64,000 bases of DNA, from NCBI GenBank assembly GCA_965203135.1, contig CBDBBO010000002.1, positions 310,001 to 374,000 of the forward strand, read 5' to 3'. A program made the position numbers and the translations under genes. The notes beneath the pieces were generated by a model. It was not told the DNA's origin. It ran no database searches and saw only the letters and a program-made list of their open reading frames with translations. Every line of letters begins with the position of its first letter. Positions within the stretch are counted from its first letter, which is position 1. Of the stretch, positions 43,482 through 53,000 are shown piece after piece. The DNA is from CATOSD01 sp965203135. Lineage in GTDB: Bacteria > Chloroflexota > Dehalococcoidia > Lucifugimonadales > CATOSD01.

Positions 43482-44167
43482 ACGGACTCATCTCCTTCTC
43501 ATTCTCCGTCCCAAGAGTGCTCGCGTGCACCTTTGCAGGACCCCATACCATCGAAAATCCTGTCCCATCCCTTCCCATCCGCGTAACCCAAACGCCGCAC
43601 CCATTCTCATCAGCGCGCAATCCCATCTCAACCGTGTCACAAAAATTCCCACTCTCAGGCCCATTCCCGCGATCTTATGTCAAGTAGCCCTGCCTTTCGC
43701 CAACAGATCGGCGCATTCACACCGGCCTGGAGCCAAGTCTCTGCCCCTCCATTCCGAGCGCAACGCACCTCAGTTCTGTCATTCCGAGCGTAGCCGAGGA
43801 ATCTGCCGCGCCTACCCGCGCCTGTTGCCCTGACCACGGTCTTGATTCTACAGTACGCACGTGCTACTTTCTACCCAACAGGCGCTGTGGCAGCCAATTG
43901 GCGGTGTCGGGAAGGCCGAATCCGGCCCAGGCCCAACAGCGCATTGCTGCCACAATCTGCGCCAAACCTGACACCGATGAGACGCGAATGAACAGAAAGA
44001 GGACGGCCCGCCCAGCTACGGAATGTGCAGTATTGTGCAGAATGGAGCAGATTTTTCGGAGAGCCTCGCCCAAAGGCACTATCCGCCAGCGCATGCGTAT
44101 GGGTATGGTATAGTATGGCGATTGCGCGGGGGCGCTTCTCATTCTGTGGTACGGCGGTGGCAAGCCC
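43482..44167. other. 685-base non-coding region with C-rich tract and repeats
   Basis: 43490-43690 is C-rich and G-poor, resembling 520-710. At 43775-43812 there is GTCATTCCGAGCGTAGCCGA followed by GGAATCT, with a partial copy just before, a short repeat of a kind common in intergenic DNA of many bacteria. The promoter-like repeat copy 2 is at 43841. Between 43885 and 44020 AACAGGCGCTGTGGCAGC and AACAGCGCATTGCTGCC could pair into a structure. No gene is seen. Confidence 0.6.
43841..43892 (+). promoter_or_regulatory. Promoter-like repeat, copy 2
   Basis: TTGATT (43842-43847), 17 bases, then TACTTT (43865-43870), with the same CACGTGCT half-site in the spacer as copy 1 (711-762). It points toward the MFS pump gene whose start is about 300 bases away, leaving a long leader. 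Confidence 0.45.
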
Positions 44168-45685
44168 ATGGCGATGCTAGGCGCTATCAAACCCCTTCTG
44201 ACGTCGAGGCGGCAGCGGGAGGTTCTGGTAGCGGTGACGGCGGCGTACATGCTGGTGCAGTTGTCCAGCATGCCGGTCGCGCTTTCGCTGCCCACGCTCG
44301 CGGGCGAGTTCGACGCCAGTTTCGACGACACCGCCTGGATCGTGACGGTGTACCTGCTGATGCTGGGCAGCTTCGTGCTGCTCGGCGCGCGCATGGGCGA
44401 CCGCTTCGGCCACGAGCGCGTGTTCGCGCTGGGCATAGTGGCCTCGCTCGTCGGCTCCCTCATGATCGCGGTGTCGAACGAGCTCTGGCAAATCGTTGGC
44501 TGGCGTGGCGTGACCGGCTTCGGCTCCGCCATGATCATGGGCAACGCCAACGCCATTCTCGCGGTGACCTACCCGGAGAATCTGCGGGGCCGCGCCTTCG
44601 CCATGCCCATCGTGGGCGCGAGATTCGCGACGCTGCTCGGCATGTTCCTGTTCGCCGCCTTCCTCCAGTTCTTCACCTGGAGGCTGGTGTTCCTGACGTT
44701 CCTGCCCATGGGCATAATCGCGGCGGCGGCGGCCATCCCGATGATCCGCTCCAGCCGCGCGCCGACGCCGGAGGAGCGCGAGGCCGCCGCGCCGGGCGGC
44801 ATCGACTGGCTCGGCGGAATCCTGCTCGTCGTCACGGCCGCGGTGCTGGTCCTATCCGGCAGCCATCTGCACGCCGGCGAAGAGTCGTTCACTTCACCGG
44901 ACGGCCTGACCTACCATCTTCCCATGCACGGCCTCTTCCTGGCGCTGCTGGCGGCGTTCGTGCTGGTGGAGTGGAAGCTCGCCAGGTCGCCAATCGTGGA
45001 GCTGCGCCACTTCCGCGAGAAGTACTTCTCGATGGCGCTCATCTCCAACACGACCTTCCACTTCTCCATGCTGGCCACCATGACGCTGGTGCCCATTCTG
45101 GTGGAGGAGGGGTTCGGCCAGGACCCGATTGTGGTGCCGTTCGTGCTGCTGCCCAACCAGGTTATGGGCGTGTTCGTGTCGATGTTCGCCGGCTGGGTGT
45201 ACGACCGGTACAACCCCAAGCTGCTGCGGCCCACCGCCATGCTGATGATAGCCGGCGGGTTCCTGGTGCTGGGGCTGTTCGCCCGCGACGTGGAGTTGTG
45301 GATGATACCGATCCTGATGATCCCGATCTCGGTGGGATCGTCCATCTTCAACCCCATCAACAACGCCACGGTGATGAGCTCGCTGCCGCTGCGGCATCGA
45401 GGAATCGCGTCGGGAATGCTGGAGACGACCCGCGAGATGGGCCACGCCTTCGGCGGCACGGTGTCGGCCACGGCGCTGGCGATGGTGCTGCCGGCCGGCA
45501 TCGCGCACCTTACGAGCGAGCAGGCCAGCGCGCACTACTTCGAGGGTTTCGTGTTCTCCTGCCTGCTGGTGGTGTTCGTCATGGTCGCGGGTGGACTGGT
45601 CGCCTACTTCCACAAGTCCGCAAAGGAGCAGCCGCCGCCACCCCAAGCGCGGCCCTCCTACGGTTCCGCAGGCGCGGACGACTAA
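44168..45685 (+). CDS. DHA2-type MFS multidrug transporter (EmrB/QacA-like)
   Basis: A 505-residue major facilitator with about 14 helices. The helix 1 and first loop region VALSLPTLAGEFDASFDDTAWIVTVY and the motif ARMGDRFGHERVF are typical of drug:H+ antiporter family 2. ATG 44168 or ATG 44174 could start it; no strong ribosome site is visible. A hairpin (45693-45739) follows the stop and separates it from the dehalogenase gene. No cognate TetR/MarR regulator or membrane-fusion partner is adjacent. Confidence 0.87.
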   Translation: MAMLGAIKPLLTSRRQREVLVAVTAAYMLVQLSSMPVALSLPTLAGEFDASFDDTAWIVTVYLLMLGSFVLLGARMGDRFGHERVFALGIVASLVGSLMIAVSNELWQIVGWRGVTGFGSAMIMGNANAILAVTYPENLRGRAFAMPIVGARFATLLGMFLFAAFLQFFTWRLVFLTFLPMGIIAAAAAIPMIRSSRAPTPEEREAAAPGGIDWLGGILLVVTAAVLVLSGSHLHAGEESFTSPDGLTYHLPMHGLFLALLAAFVLVEWKLARSPIVELRHFREKYFSMALISNTTFHFSMLATMTLVPILVEEGFGQDPIVVPFVLLPNQVMGVFVSMFAGWVYDRYNPKLLRPTAMLMIAGGFLVLGLFARDVELWMIPILMIPISVGSSIFNPINNATVMSSLPLRHRGIASGMLETTREMGHAFGGTVSATALAMVLPAGIAHLTSEQASAHYFEGFVFSCLLVVFVMVAGGLVAYFHKSAKEQPPPPQARPSYGSAGADD

Positions 45686-45692
45686 GCCGTTT

Positions 45693-45739
45693 GGTCCTCT
45701 CCCTTGATGGGAGAGGATAGAGGTGAGGGTGAAAGGGAG
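45693..45739. repeat. REP-like hairpin
   Basis: CCTCTCCCTTGATGGGAGAGG is followed by ATAGAGGTGAGGGTGAAAGG. It is the same family as those in the ureohydrolase run, about 30 kb away. It lies directly upstream of the HAD gene and partly forms its leader. Confidence 0.7.
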
Positions 45740-45747
45740 CAGCAACT

Positions 45748-46461
45748 ATGAGCCTATCCGACATAAAGGCGCTGACGTTCGACGTGTTCGGGACCGTCGT
45801 CGACTGGCGCGGCAGCCTGATACGGCAGTGCGAGGAACTTGGCCGCGACAAGGGCTACAAGGTCGACTGGGCAGCGTTCGCCGACAGGTGGCGCGGCGGC
45901 TACGGGCCGTCGATGGACCGTGTGCGCAAGGGCGAGCTGCCCTGGACGCGGATCGACGACCTGCACCGCATGATCCTGGACGAGCTGCTGGTGGAGTTCG
46001 GCGTCTGCGGACTGACGGAGGACGAAAAGCGGGACCTGAACAAGGTGTGGCACAGGCTGACGCCGTGGCCCGACTCCGTGGAGGGTCTTTCGAGGCTCAA
46101 GCAGCGCTACGTCATAGCCACGCTGTCCAACGGCAACGTGGCGCTGCTCACCAACATGGCGAAGTACGGCGGGCTGCCCTGGGACTGCATCCTGTCCGCT
46201 GAGCTGATGAAGCACTACAAGCCGGACCCCGAGAGCTACCTGGGCGCGGCCTACCTGCTGGGCCTGGAGCCGGGAGAGGTGATGATGGTGGCCGCCCACA
46301 AGGGCGACCTCCGCGCCGCGCAGAAGGTGGGCCTGAGGGCCGCGTTCGTTCCCAGGCCCGGCGAGTGGGGGCCGGACCGCGAGATCGACTGCACGCCGGA
46401 GCCGGACTTCGACGTGAACGCAACGGACTTCAACGACCTGGCGCAGAAGCTGGGGCTGTAG
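45748..46461 (+). CDS. Haloacid dehalogenase-type (HAD) hydrolase
   Basis: A 237-residue HAD superfamily protein closest to type II L-2-haloacid dehalogenases. Motif I is LTFDVFGTVVDWRGS with the nucleophile Asp, motif II is ATLSNGN, and motif III has the Lys in KHYKPDPESY. The C-terminal block VMMVAAHKGDLRAAQKVGLRAAFV closely follows the dehalogenase pattern, except that the usual acidic motif IV is AHKGD. It would hydrolyse 2-haloacids or phosphate esters. It starts a run of four co-directional catabolic-looking genes. Confidence 0.85.
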   Translation: MSLSDIKALTFDVFGTVVDWRGSLIRQCEELGRDKGYKVDWAAFADRWRGGYGPSMDRVRKGELPWTRIDDLHRMILDELLVEFGVCGLTEDEKRDLNKVWHRLTPWPDSVEGLSRLKQRYVIATLSNGNVALLTNMAKYGGLPWDCILSAELMKHYKPDPESYLGAAYLLGLEPGEVMMVAAHKGDLRAAQKVGLRAAFVPRPGEWGPDREIDCTPEPDFDVNATDFNDLAQKLGL

Positions 46462-46484
46462 GAACTAGACAAGGAGAACGTCAA

Positions 46485-47339
46485 ATGGGAAGACTGGATG
46501 ACAAGGTTGTGGTGGTGACGGGCGCGAGCCGCGGTATCGGCGCCGAAATCGCCAGGGTGTTCGCGGCGGAGGGCGGAAAGGTCGTGTGCGCGGCGCGTAC
46601 GCTGCGGGAGGGCGACCATCCGCTGGAAGGGTCGCTGGACACCACGGTCGCCCAGATCCGGGAGTCCGGCGGCGAGGCCACGCCCTCGACCGTCAACATC
46701 TCCCTGCCCGAGGACTGCGAGCGACTGATGCAGGAGGCGCGCGACGCCTACGGGCCGGTGGACGTCCTGGTGAACAACGCGGCGCTGACGTACTTCATCC
46801 CGATCAAGGACTACCCGCTTAGGCGCTGGATGCGCTCGTGGGCTGTCAACTTCCACGCGCCTTTCATCCTGAGCCAGCTCGCGCTTGAGGACATGATCCC
46901 GCGCGGCTCCGGCAGCATCGTGAACATCTCGTCCGGCGCGGCCATCGGCCCGGGGCGCGGCCCCTATCCCGACGCGCCGGCCAACAGCGGCGGCACGTGC
47001 TACGGCGCGGAGAAGGCGGCGCTGGAGCGGTTCACGCAGGGCCTGGCCCAGGAGGTGTACCAGCACGGCATTTCCGTCACTTGCGTCTCTCCCTCGCAGG
47101 TGGTGCCCACGCCGGGGACGGTGTTCCACAACCTGGTGAGCGGGATGGACGACCCGCGGGGCGAGCCGGCTGAGCTGATGGCGCAGTCGTCGCTGCTGCT
47201 GGCCAGCGAGCCGCTGGATAAGGTGACGGGCCGCGTCACGTACAGCCAGCAGATACTCAAGGAGTTCGGCTGGATCGAGGACGCCAAGGGCACCGGCGTG
47301 GACCCGGCCAGGCCCGGGAGCGGGTACAGCCAGGTGTAG
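46485..47339 (+). CDS. Short-chain dehydrogenase/reductase
   Basis: A 284-residue classical SDR. The cofactor motif TGASRGIG is near residue 12 and NNAAL near 100. The catalytic triad comprises Ser in NISSGAA and Tyr/Lys in CYGAEKAALERF. AAGGAG precedes ATG 46485; the frame is open upstream but overlaps the HAD gene. It probably oxidises or reduces an alcohol/ketone in the same route as the adjacent dehalogenase and hydrolases. The substrate is unknown. Confidence 0.88.
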   Translation: MGRLDDKVVVVTGASRGIGAEIARVFAAEGGKVVCAARTLREGDHPLEGSLDTTVAQIRESGGEATPSTVNISLPEDCERLMQEARDAYGPVDVLVNNAALTYFIPIKDYPLRRWMRSWAVNFHAPFILSQLALEDMIPRGSGSIVNISSGAAIGPGRGPYPDAPANSGGTCYGAEKAALERFTQGLAQEVYQHGISVTCVSPSQVVPTPGTVFHNLVSGMDDPRGEPAELMAQSSLLLASEPLDKVTGRVTYSQQILKEFGWIEDAKGTGVDPARPGSGYSQV

Positions 47340-47380
47340 CGTCCAGCAACGGACGGCGCCATAGCCGACGGGGGAAGAAC

Positions 47381-48997
47381 ATGGATCTGGTCATCATCAA
47401 CGGCAATGTACACACGATGGACTACCGCGACACGCTTGCGCAGGCGGTCGCGATACGCGGCGGGCGAATCGCCGCTATCGGATCGAACGCGGACGTGGAG
47501 GAGTACCGGAGGCCGGGCGTGCCGGTGATCGACGCGTCGGGGCAGACCGTGCTGCCGGGCTTCATCGAGCCGCACGACCACCTCGCGGCACAGCCCGCCT
47601 GGAAGCTGTCGGTGGACTTGACCACTGACCCGACGATGACCATACAGGACGTGGTGGACAAGGTGCGCGAGCGCGCCGCCAACACGTCGCGCGGCGAATG
47701 GGTGCGCGGCATTGGCTACGACCAGACATTCGTGGCCGACATGCGCCATCTGAACAAGCATGACCTGGACGCGGCTACTTCCGATCACCCGGTTTTCATC
47801 TCGCACGTGTCCGGGCACCTGGCCTACGTGAACAGCATGGCGATGGAGCTGGCCGGAATACACTCCGAGCGGGAGGACCCGCCCGGCGGGCGATTCTACC
47901 GATTCGAGGGAACCGCCGAGCCGAACGGAGTGCTGGCCGAGCTGCCGGCGCAGGCGCCGGTGATCGAGCGGGTCCCGCCGTACTCGCAGGGCAGTCTGGT
48001 GGAGGCGTTCGCGGAGGCGCAGCTAGACAATCTGCGCGTGGGGGTGACGTCGGTGCACGACGCGGCGGTCGCCAACTTCTTCGGCGGCGGCTACGACCTG
48101 TACAACCGGGTGAAGGACCTGGGACAGCTAAAGCTGCGCGTCAACATGTTCATCCTATACGAGGCGCTCAAGGAGATGGACTACTCGGTGAAGACGGGGG
48201 ACGGGGACGAGTGGCTGAGAGTGGCGGGGTGCAAGATAGTGTCCGACGGCTCGATCCAGGGCCTGACGGGGGCGCTGCGCTCGGCCTACTGGTGCGACCT
48301 GAACGAGAAGGCGTGGACCATCTATCCGCAAGAGGAACTGAACGAGATGGTGTTCGACCTGCATCGGCGGGGCTACCAGGTGATTACGCACGCCAACGGC
48401 GACGCAGCCATCGACTCCATTTTAGACGCCTACGAGAACGCGCTGACCAAGTTGCCACGGCCCAACCAGCGATTCCGCATCGAGCACTGCCAGATGTGCT
48501 GGCCGGACCACATCAACCGAATGAGACGGCTGAACGTGATTCCCAACTACTTCGCCAGCCACGTCTACTACTGGGGGGACAGGCACCGGGACATCTACCT
48601 GGGCCCGGACCGGGGGCCGCACATCAGCCCGGTGGGCGCGGCCATCCGCGCCGGCCTGCGGCCTTTGCTCCACAACGACACGCCGGTCACGCCCGTGAAC
48701 CCGCTGATGTGCGTGCAGAGCGCCGTCAGTCGTATGACACGGGACGGAGACGTGTTGATGCCGGAGTTGATGGCGCCGGTGCAGGAAGCGCTGCGGGCGG
48801 TGGGGAGCAACGCCGCTTACGGTGCGTACGAGGAGGACAGCAAGGGATCGCTCGAGGTGGGCAAGCTGGGTGACGTGGTGGTGGTGGAAGAGGACCCGTT
48901 CGTTGAGGCAGGGCACACGCTGAGCCAAATCCAGGTGGCCGGAACCATCGTAGGCGGGCGGCTGATGTACGACACCGACAGCCTCTCGGTGGGGTAG
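47381..48997 (+). CDS. YtcJ-like amidohydrolase (amidohydrolase_3)
   Basis: A 538-residue member of the large amidohydrolase_3 family. Its start VIINGNVHTMDYRDTLAQAV is typical. LPGFIEPHDHLAA supplies the HxH metal ligands, FISHVSGHLAYVNSMA a further His, YQVITHANGDAAID and FRIEHCQM later His, and LLHNDTPVTPVNPL the Asp. GGGGGAAG precedes ATG 47381. Family members hydrolyse N-acyl or amide bonds, often with unknown natural substrates. Confidence 0.87.
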   Translation: MDLVIINGNVHTMDYRDTLAQAVAIRGGRIAAIGSNADVEEYRRPGVPVIDASGQTVLPGFIEPHDHLAAQPAWKLSVDLTTDPTMTIQDVVDKVRERAANTSRGEWVRGIGYDQTFVADMRHLNKHDLDAATSDHPVFISHVSGHLAYVNSMAMELAGIHSEREDPPGGRFYRFEGTAEPNGVLAELPAQAPVIERVPPYSQGSLVEAFAEAQLDNLRVGVTSVHDAAVANFFGGGYDLYNRVKDLGQLKLRVNMFILYEALKEMDYSVKTGDGDEWLRVAGCKIVSDGSIQGLTGALRSAYWCDLNEKAWTIYPQEELNEMVFDLHRRGYQVITHANGDAAIDSILDAYENALTKLPRPNQRFRIEHCQMCWPDHINRMRRLNVIPNYFASHVYYWGDRHRDIYLGPDRGPHISPVGAAIRAGLRPLLHNDTPVTPVNPLMCVQSAVSRMTRDGDVLMPELMAPVQEALRAVGSNAAYGAYEEDSKGSLEVGKLGDVVVVEEDPFVEAGHTLSQIQVAGTIVGGRLMYDTDSLSVG

Positions 48998-49012
48998 GTG
49001 GCTGGAGGGCGC

Positions 49013-49879
49013 ATGTCTGATTTCAACCTGAACATTGGGAACGTCGAGATTGTGGCGCTCTCCGACATGAACCTCGCGTTCCCGACGCCTCTGATTGACC
49101 TGTTTCCCGGTACGGATGATAAGGACTGGGAGCCCTACAGGGAACGCTACCCTGACACGTTCGACGGCGACCACGTACTTATCGAGATTGGGTGCTATCT
49201 TGTGCGATCCGATGGCCGGACTATCCTGATCGACACCGGCTACGGTGAGGGCCCAATCGAGTCGATAGGCGGACGCCGGGGCGAGTTGATGGACGACCTC
49301 GTTGCCAAAGGCATCAGCACTGAGGATATCGACACCGTCTTCATCTCCCATCTGCACTCCGACCACGTGGGCTGGAACGTCGTGGAGAGAGACGGCAAGC
49401 TGGTCCCGGCCTTCCCCAACGCCCGGTACGTAGCTCACCAGGCCGACCTGAACCACTTTCGCAGACCGGAAGTGCAGGAGGCGCTGCCGTTTCCGTTCAT
49501 GGACAGGTGCGTGGAGTCGATTGTCGATATGGGCCTGTTCGACGCGCTGACCGGGGACATGGACCTAACCCCGGAAGTCAGGGCGGTGCACACACCAGGG
49601 CACACGCCGGGCCACATGAGCGTGCTGGTGCGGTCGCGGGGCGAGTCCGCCCTGATCCAGGGGGACGTGCTGGTGCATCCGGCCCAGGTGACCGAGGACG
49701 ACTGGAACTGCATCTTCGACTTCGACTGGCCGCTGTCCACTGAGACGCGCCGGAAGCTGTTGGACGATGTGGAGACGCAGGGGACTCCGGTCATATCCTG
49801 CCACTTTCCCGCCCCGGGATTCGGCACGGTCAGGCGCGAGCAGGGCAAACGCATCTGGCAGGTTGGACTATCCGTCTAG
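49013..49879 (+). CDS. Metallo-beta-lactamase-fold hydrolase
   Basis: A 288-residue MBL-fold hydrolase with the zinc motif HLHSDHVGW, then VHTPGHTPGHMSV (His), LIQGDVLVHP (Asp) and ISCHFPAPGFG (His). ATG 49013 is preferred because GGAGGG precedes it; an earlier in-frame GTG at 48998 lacks this. It resembles lactonase-like (AHL-lactonase/methyl-parathion-hydrolase-type) members. It follows the amidohydrolase after 15 bases and ends the HAD-SDR-amidohydrolase-MBL operon. Confidence 0.87.
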   Translation: MSDFNLNIGNVEIVALSDMNLAFPTPLIDLFPGTDDKDWEPYRERYPDTFDGDHVLIEIGCYLVRSDGRTILIDTGYGEGPIESIGGRRGELMDDLVAKGISTEDIDTVFISHLHSDHVGWNVVERDGKLVPAFPNARYVAHQADLNHFRRPEVQEALPFPFMDRCVESIVDMGLFDALTGDMDLTPEVRAVHTPGHTPGHMSVLVRSRGESALIQGDVLVHPAQVTEDDWNCIFDFDWPLSTETRRKLLDDVETQGTPVISCHFPAPGFGTVRREQGKRIWQVGLSV

Positions 49880-50076
49880 GGTAGGCGGCCTTACTGAGGT
49901 TCGACCGTTCCTTCCCCTTCCCCTCCCCAGCGCGTCCGCACGGGATTCCGGCAAGTGTTACTCATTTGAAACACGTCCCGGCGCGAGCGTTACATCTTTG
50001 TAGTGTGAAGCGTACTGGGCATCAAGCGAACCTGAGGAGGCAAGAGCACAGCCACACTGCAATTCGGGAGGTCTCG

Positions 50077-53000
50077 ATGATGAACTCTGCCACTGTGAAT
50101 CCAGCCGTCCTCAAGATTCGTCCGGGATTGGGCGAGTTCTCCGTTTCGGGAGTCTTCGAATGGAACTGGGTGTTGCTCCCGCTAGTGTTGGTGGTTGCCG
50201 TGGCGTTTCTGACGACGGCCTGTACAAGTCCATCGCCGTCCGTTGCCGACGTGACCGCCTCGCCTACCTACTCCGGTACTCCCGACAGCTACGTCGCGGT
50301 GGCGCCGGCCGTGCTGAACTCCGGGCAGACGAATACAGTTTCCGTCTCGCTGTTCGATGGAACCGAGCCCGCACGCGGCAGGGTGCGCCTCACCCTCGCA
50401 GAGTCAGAGGACGGCCCCCCGCTCGTCGAAGCGATAGAAGACGTAACCGGCAATGCACCCGTCCAGATGGCCGTGCCGCCGCTGGATGAGGGCGCGTACC
50501 TGCTGAGTCTCACCGGCATGGGCGCTGGCGGAACGGACTTCGAGCACGTGGCAAACGTGGAAGTCAGGGCGGCCGCGCCAGTTCTGTTCCTGGAAACCGA
50601 CAAGCCCATCTACAAGCCCGGCCAGCAGGTGCATTTCCGCGTACTTCGGCTGGACAACGACCTCAGGCCGCTGCCCGGCGCCGTAACGTTGGAGGTGCAG
50701 GACGCCAAGGGCCTTAAGGTGTATCGGCAGACCATGGACATCGACCCGTTCGGAATGGCCGACAGCAGCCTTCCCCTTTCCGGCGAACCCAACCTGGGCA
50801 CATGGACGCTCAAGGCGAAATCAGGGGACCAGACGGTCCAGGTCGACGTTCGCGTCGAGGAGTACGTGCTTCCAAAATACGAGGTCGAGGTCGACCTTCC
50901 CAGGGAATGGGTGCTCGCAGGCGAGGCCGTGGTCGGGACGATTTCAGCCGAGTACAGCTTTGGCAAGCCGGTGCGGGGAGATGTGGAAGTTGTGGCGTTC
51001 CGGTACGTGGGGGTCTGGGAGGAGTACGCCAGGTTCGATGGTCCCATAGATGGCGAGGCTGCCATCGAGCTTCCATCCGCCGACTACGTGGCCGGTACTC
51101 CGGCCGATGGAGGCCAGGGCAACCTGCGGTTGGACGTTACAGTGCGTGAGCGCTCCACCGGCTACGTCGAACAGACCAGCCGCCTGCTGACCGTGGCGAC
51201 GGTGCCGGTCAACCTTCAACTGGTTCCGGAGAGTTCAAGCTTCAAGCCGGGTCTGCCGTTCTCCGTGTTGCTGGTGGCGGAAACGCCTGACAACCGTCCC
51301 GTCGAGGCTGAAGCGCTCGTCGAGGTGACCTACTACGGCGAAGAGCTTGAAGTAATCACGGAAGAACCAGTCAGTTTCGACGAGGTCCGCGGCACTGAAC
51401 TGCTGGAGCTGCGTCCTCCGGATGGCGCCGTCGCGGTCGAGCTTTCCGCCAGAACCCTCGACGCGTATGCGTTCCTGGCGCTGAACGCGGGCTACTCTCC
51501 GTCTGGAAACTTCATTCACGTGGAACAGGTTGACGACACCCGGCTGGAAGTGGGAGACCGAGCCGCATTCCGAGTCCACTCGACAGAGGAGGCCGGTACC
51601 TTCTACTACGATGTAACCGCGCGAGGGCGGATGGTGTTTTCGGGCATCTCGCGTTCGCCGGAAATAGCGCTCGACCTGACGCCTGAGATGGCCCCGTCGG
51701 CGCGTCTGCTGGTTTACCAGGTGCTGCCCAACAACGAGGTGGCCGCGGACTACATACCATTCGACGTGGCGCCGAACTACCCAATGCAGGTGGGCGTGGA
51801 CTTCGGCGTGCAGCAGGCCGCGCCGGGGGAGGTGCTCGACATCGGCGTTACGGCCGAGGGTACGGCCAGGGTCGGCCTGGCGGCGGTGGACCGCTCCGTG
51901 TATATATTGGCGGAGAACCGGCTGAACCTGCGCCAGGTCTTCGACGAACTGGAGCGGCTGTACGCTGAGCCACGCGCCGAAGTCCATCTTGAGCACCTTC
52001 AATCGACCGTGGCCTCACCCGGCGCCGCCGACACCATAAGGCACGCTGGCCTGATGGTGCTGAGCGACAAGCCGGTACCAGAGGGGGAGTCGTTCAGCCG
52101 CCCAATTCCCCAGCCCAGCATTATGGACGGGGTAGGGTTGGTGTTGATGATTGGCATTGGAATCACAGTTCTGCTTGTCATCTTGGGCTCCATAGTGGGG
52201 ATCGTGGCTGGAACGCTGTACGGGCTCTACCGGCTGGTGAAGCTGCTTGCCGGCGGCCTGCTGCTGCTCGTAATCGTGCTGGCGGTGGGCGTGGGTTGCG
52301 CCAGCAGTGAAAACCGGGACGCAGACGAAGCCTCAGCTTCAGTCCAGATGGCAATGGCAGCCCAGCCGACCGCTGCCCCTGCGGCAATGGCCGCCGCCAC
52401 GGGGATGGAGGATACGCAGTTCGCTGAGGTGCAGAGGGTTCGGCAGTACTTCCCTGAAACGTGGCTCTGGACGCACGTCACGACTGACGAGACGGGCAGC
52501 GCCTCGCTTTCGGCGACCGCGCCGGACAGCATTACGACTTGGAAGATGCGGGCGGTCGGCGTGTCGCCTGAGCACGGGTTGGGCATCGGCGACGCCGAGC
52601 TTGTCGTGTTGCAGCCCTTCTTCGTGCAACTGGACCTGCCGTATTCGGCGATTCGGGGCGAGGAGTTTCCCGTCCGCGTGTCCCTGTACAACTACCTGGA
52701 GACGACGCAGGAGTTCTTCGTGGAGTTGGAAGAGTCGGAGAACTTCGCGCTGCTTGGCGAAGGCGCCGAGACGGTAACCGTCGGGCCGAACGACGTTGGA
52801 GCCGTCGACTTCGACATCCGGCTGACAGAACTGGGCAGTGTGCCGATCAAGGTGACGGCCCGCAGCCGCGAAGCCGCGGACGCGGTGGTCGAGAGGCTAC
52901 TCGTAGAGCCGGAAGGCGTGGAACACGAGGTTGTCCACAACGCCATCGTCCCCGCAGGCGAGCGACTTGTTTTCGACGTCCTCACGCCCGCTGGCGCGAT

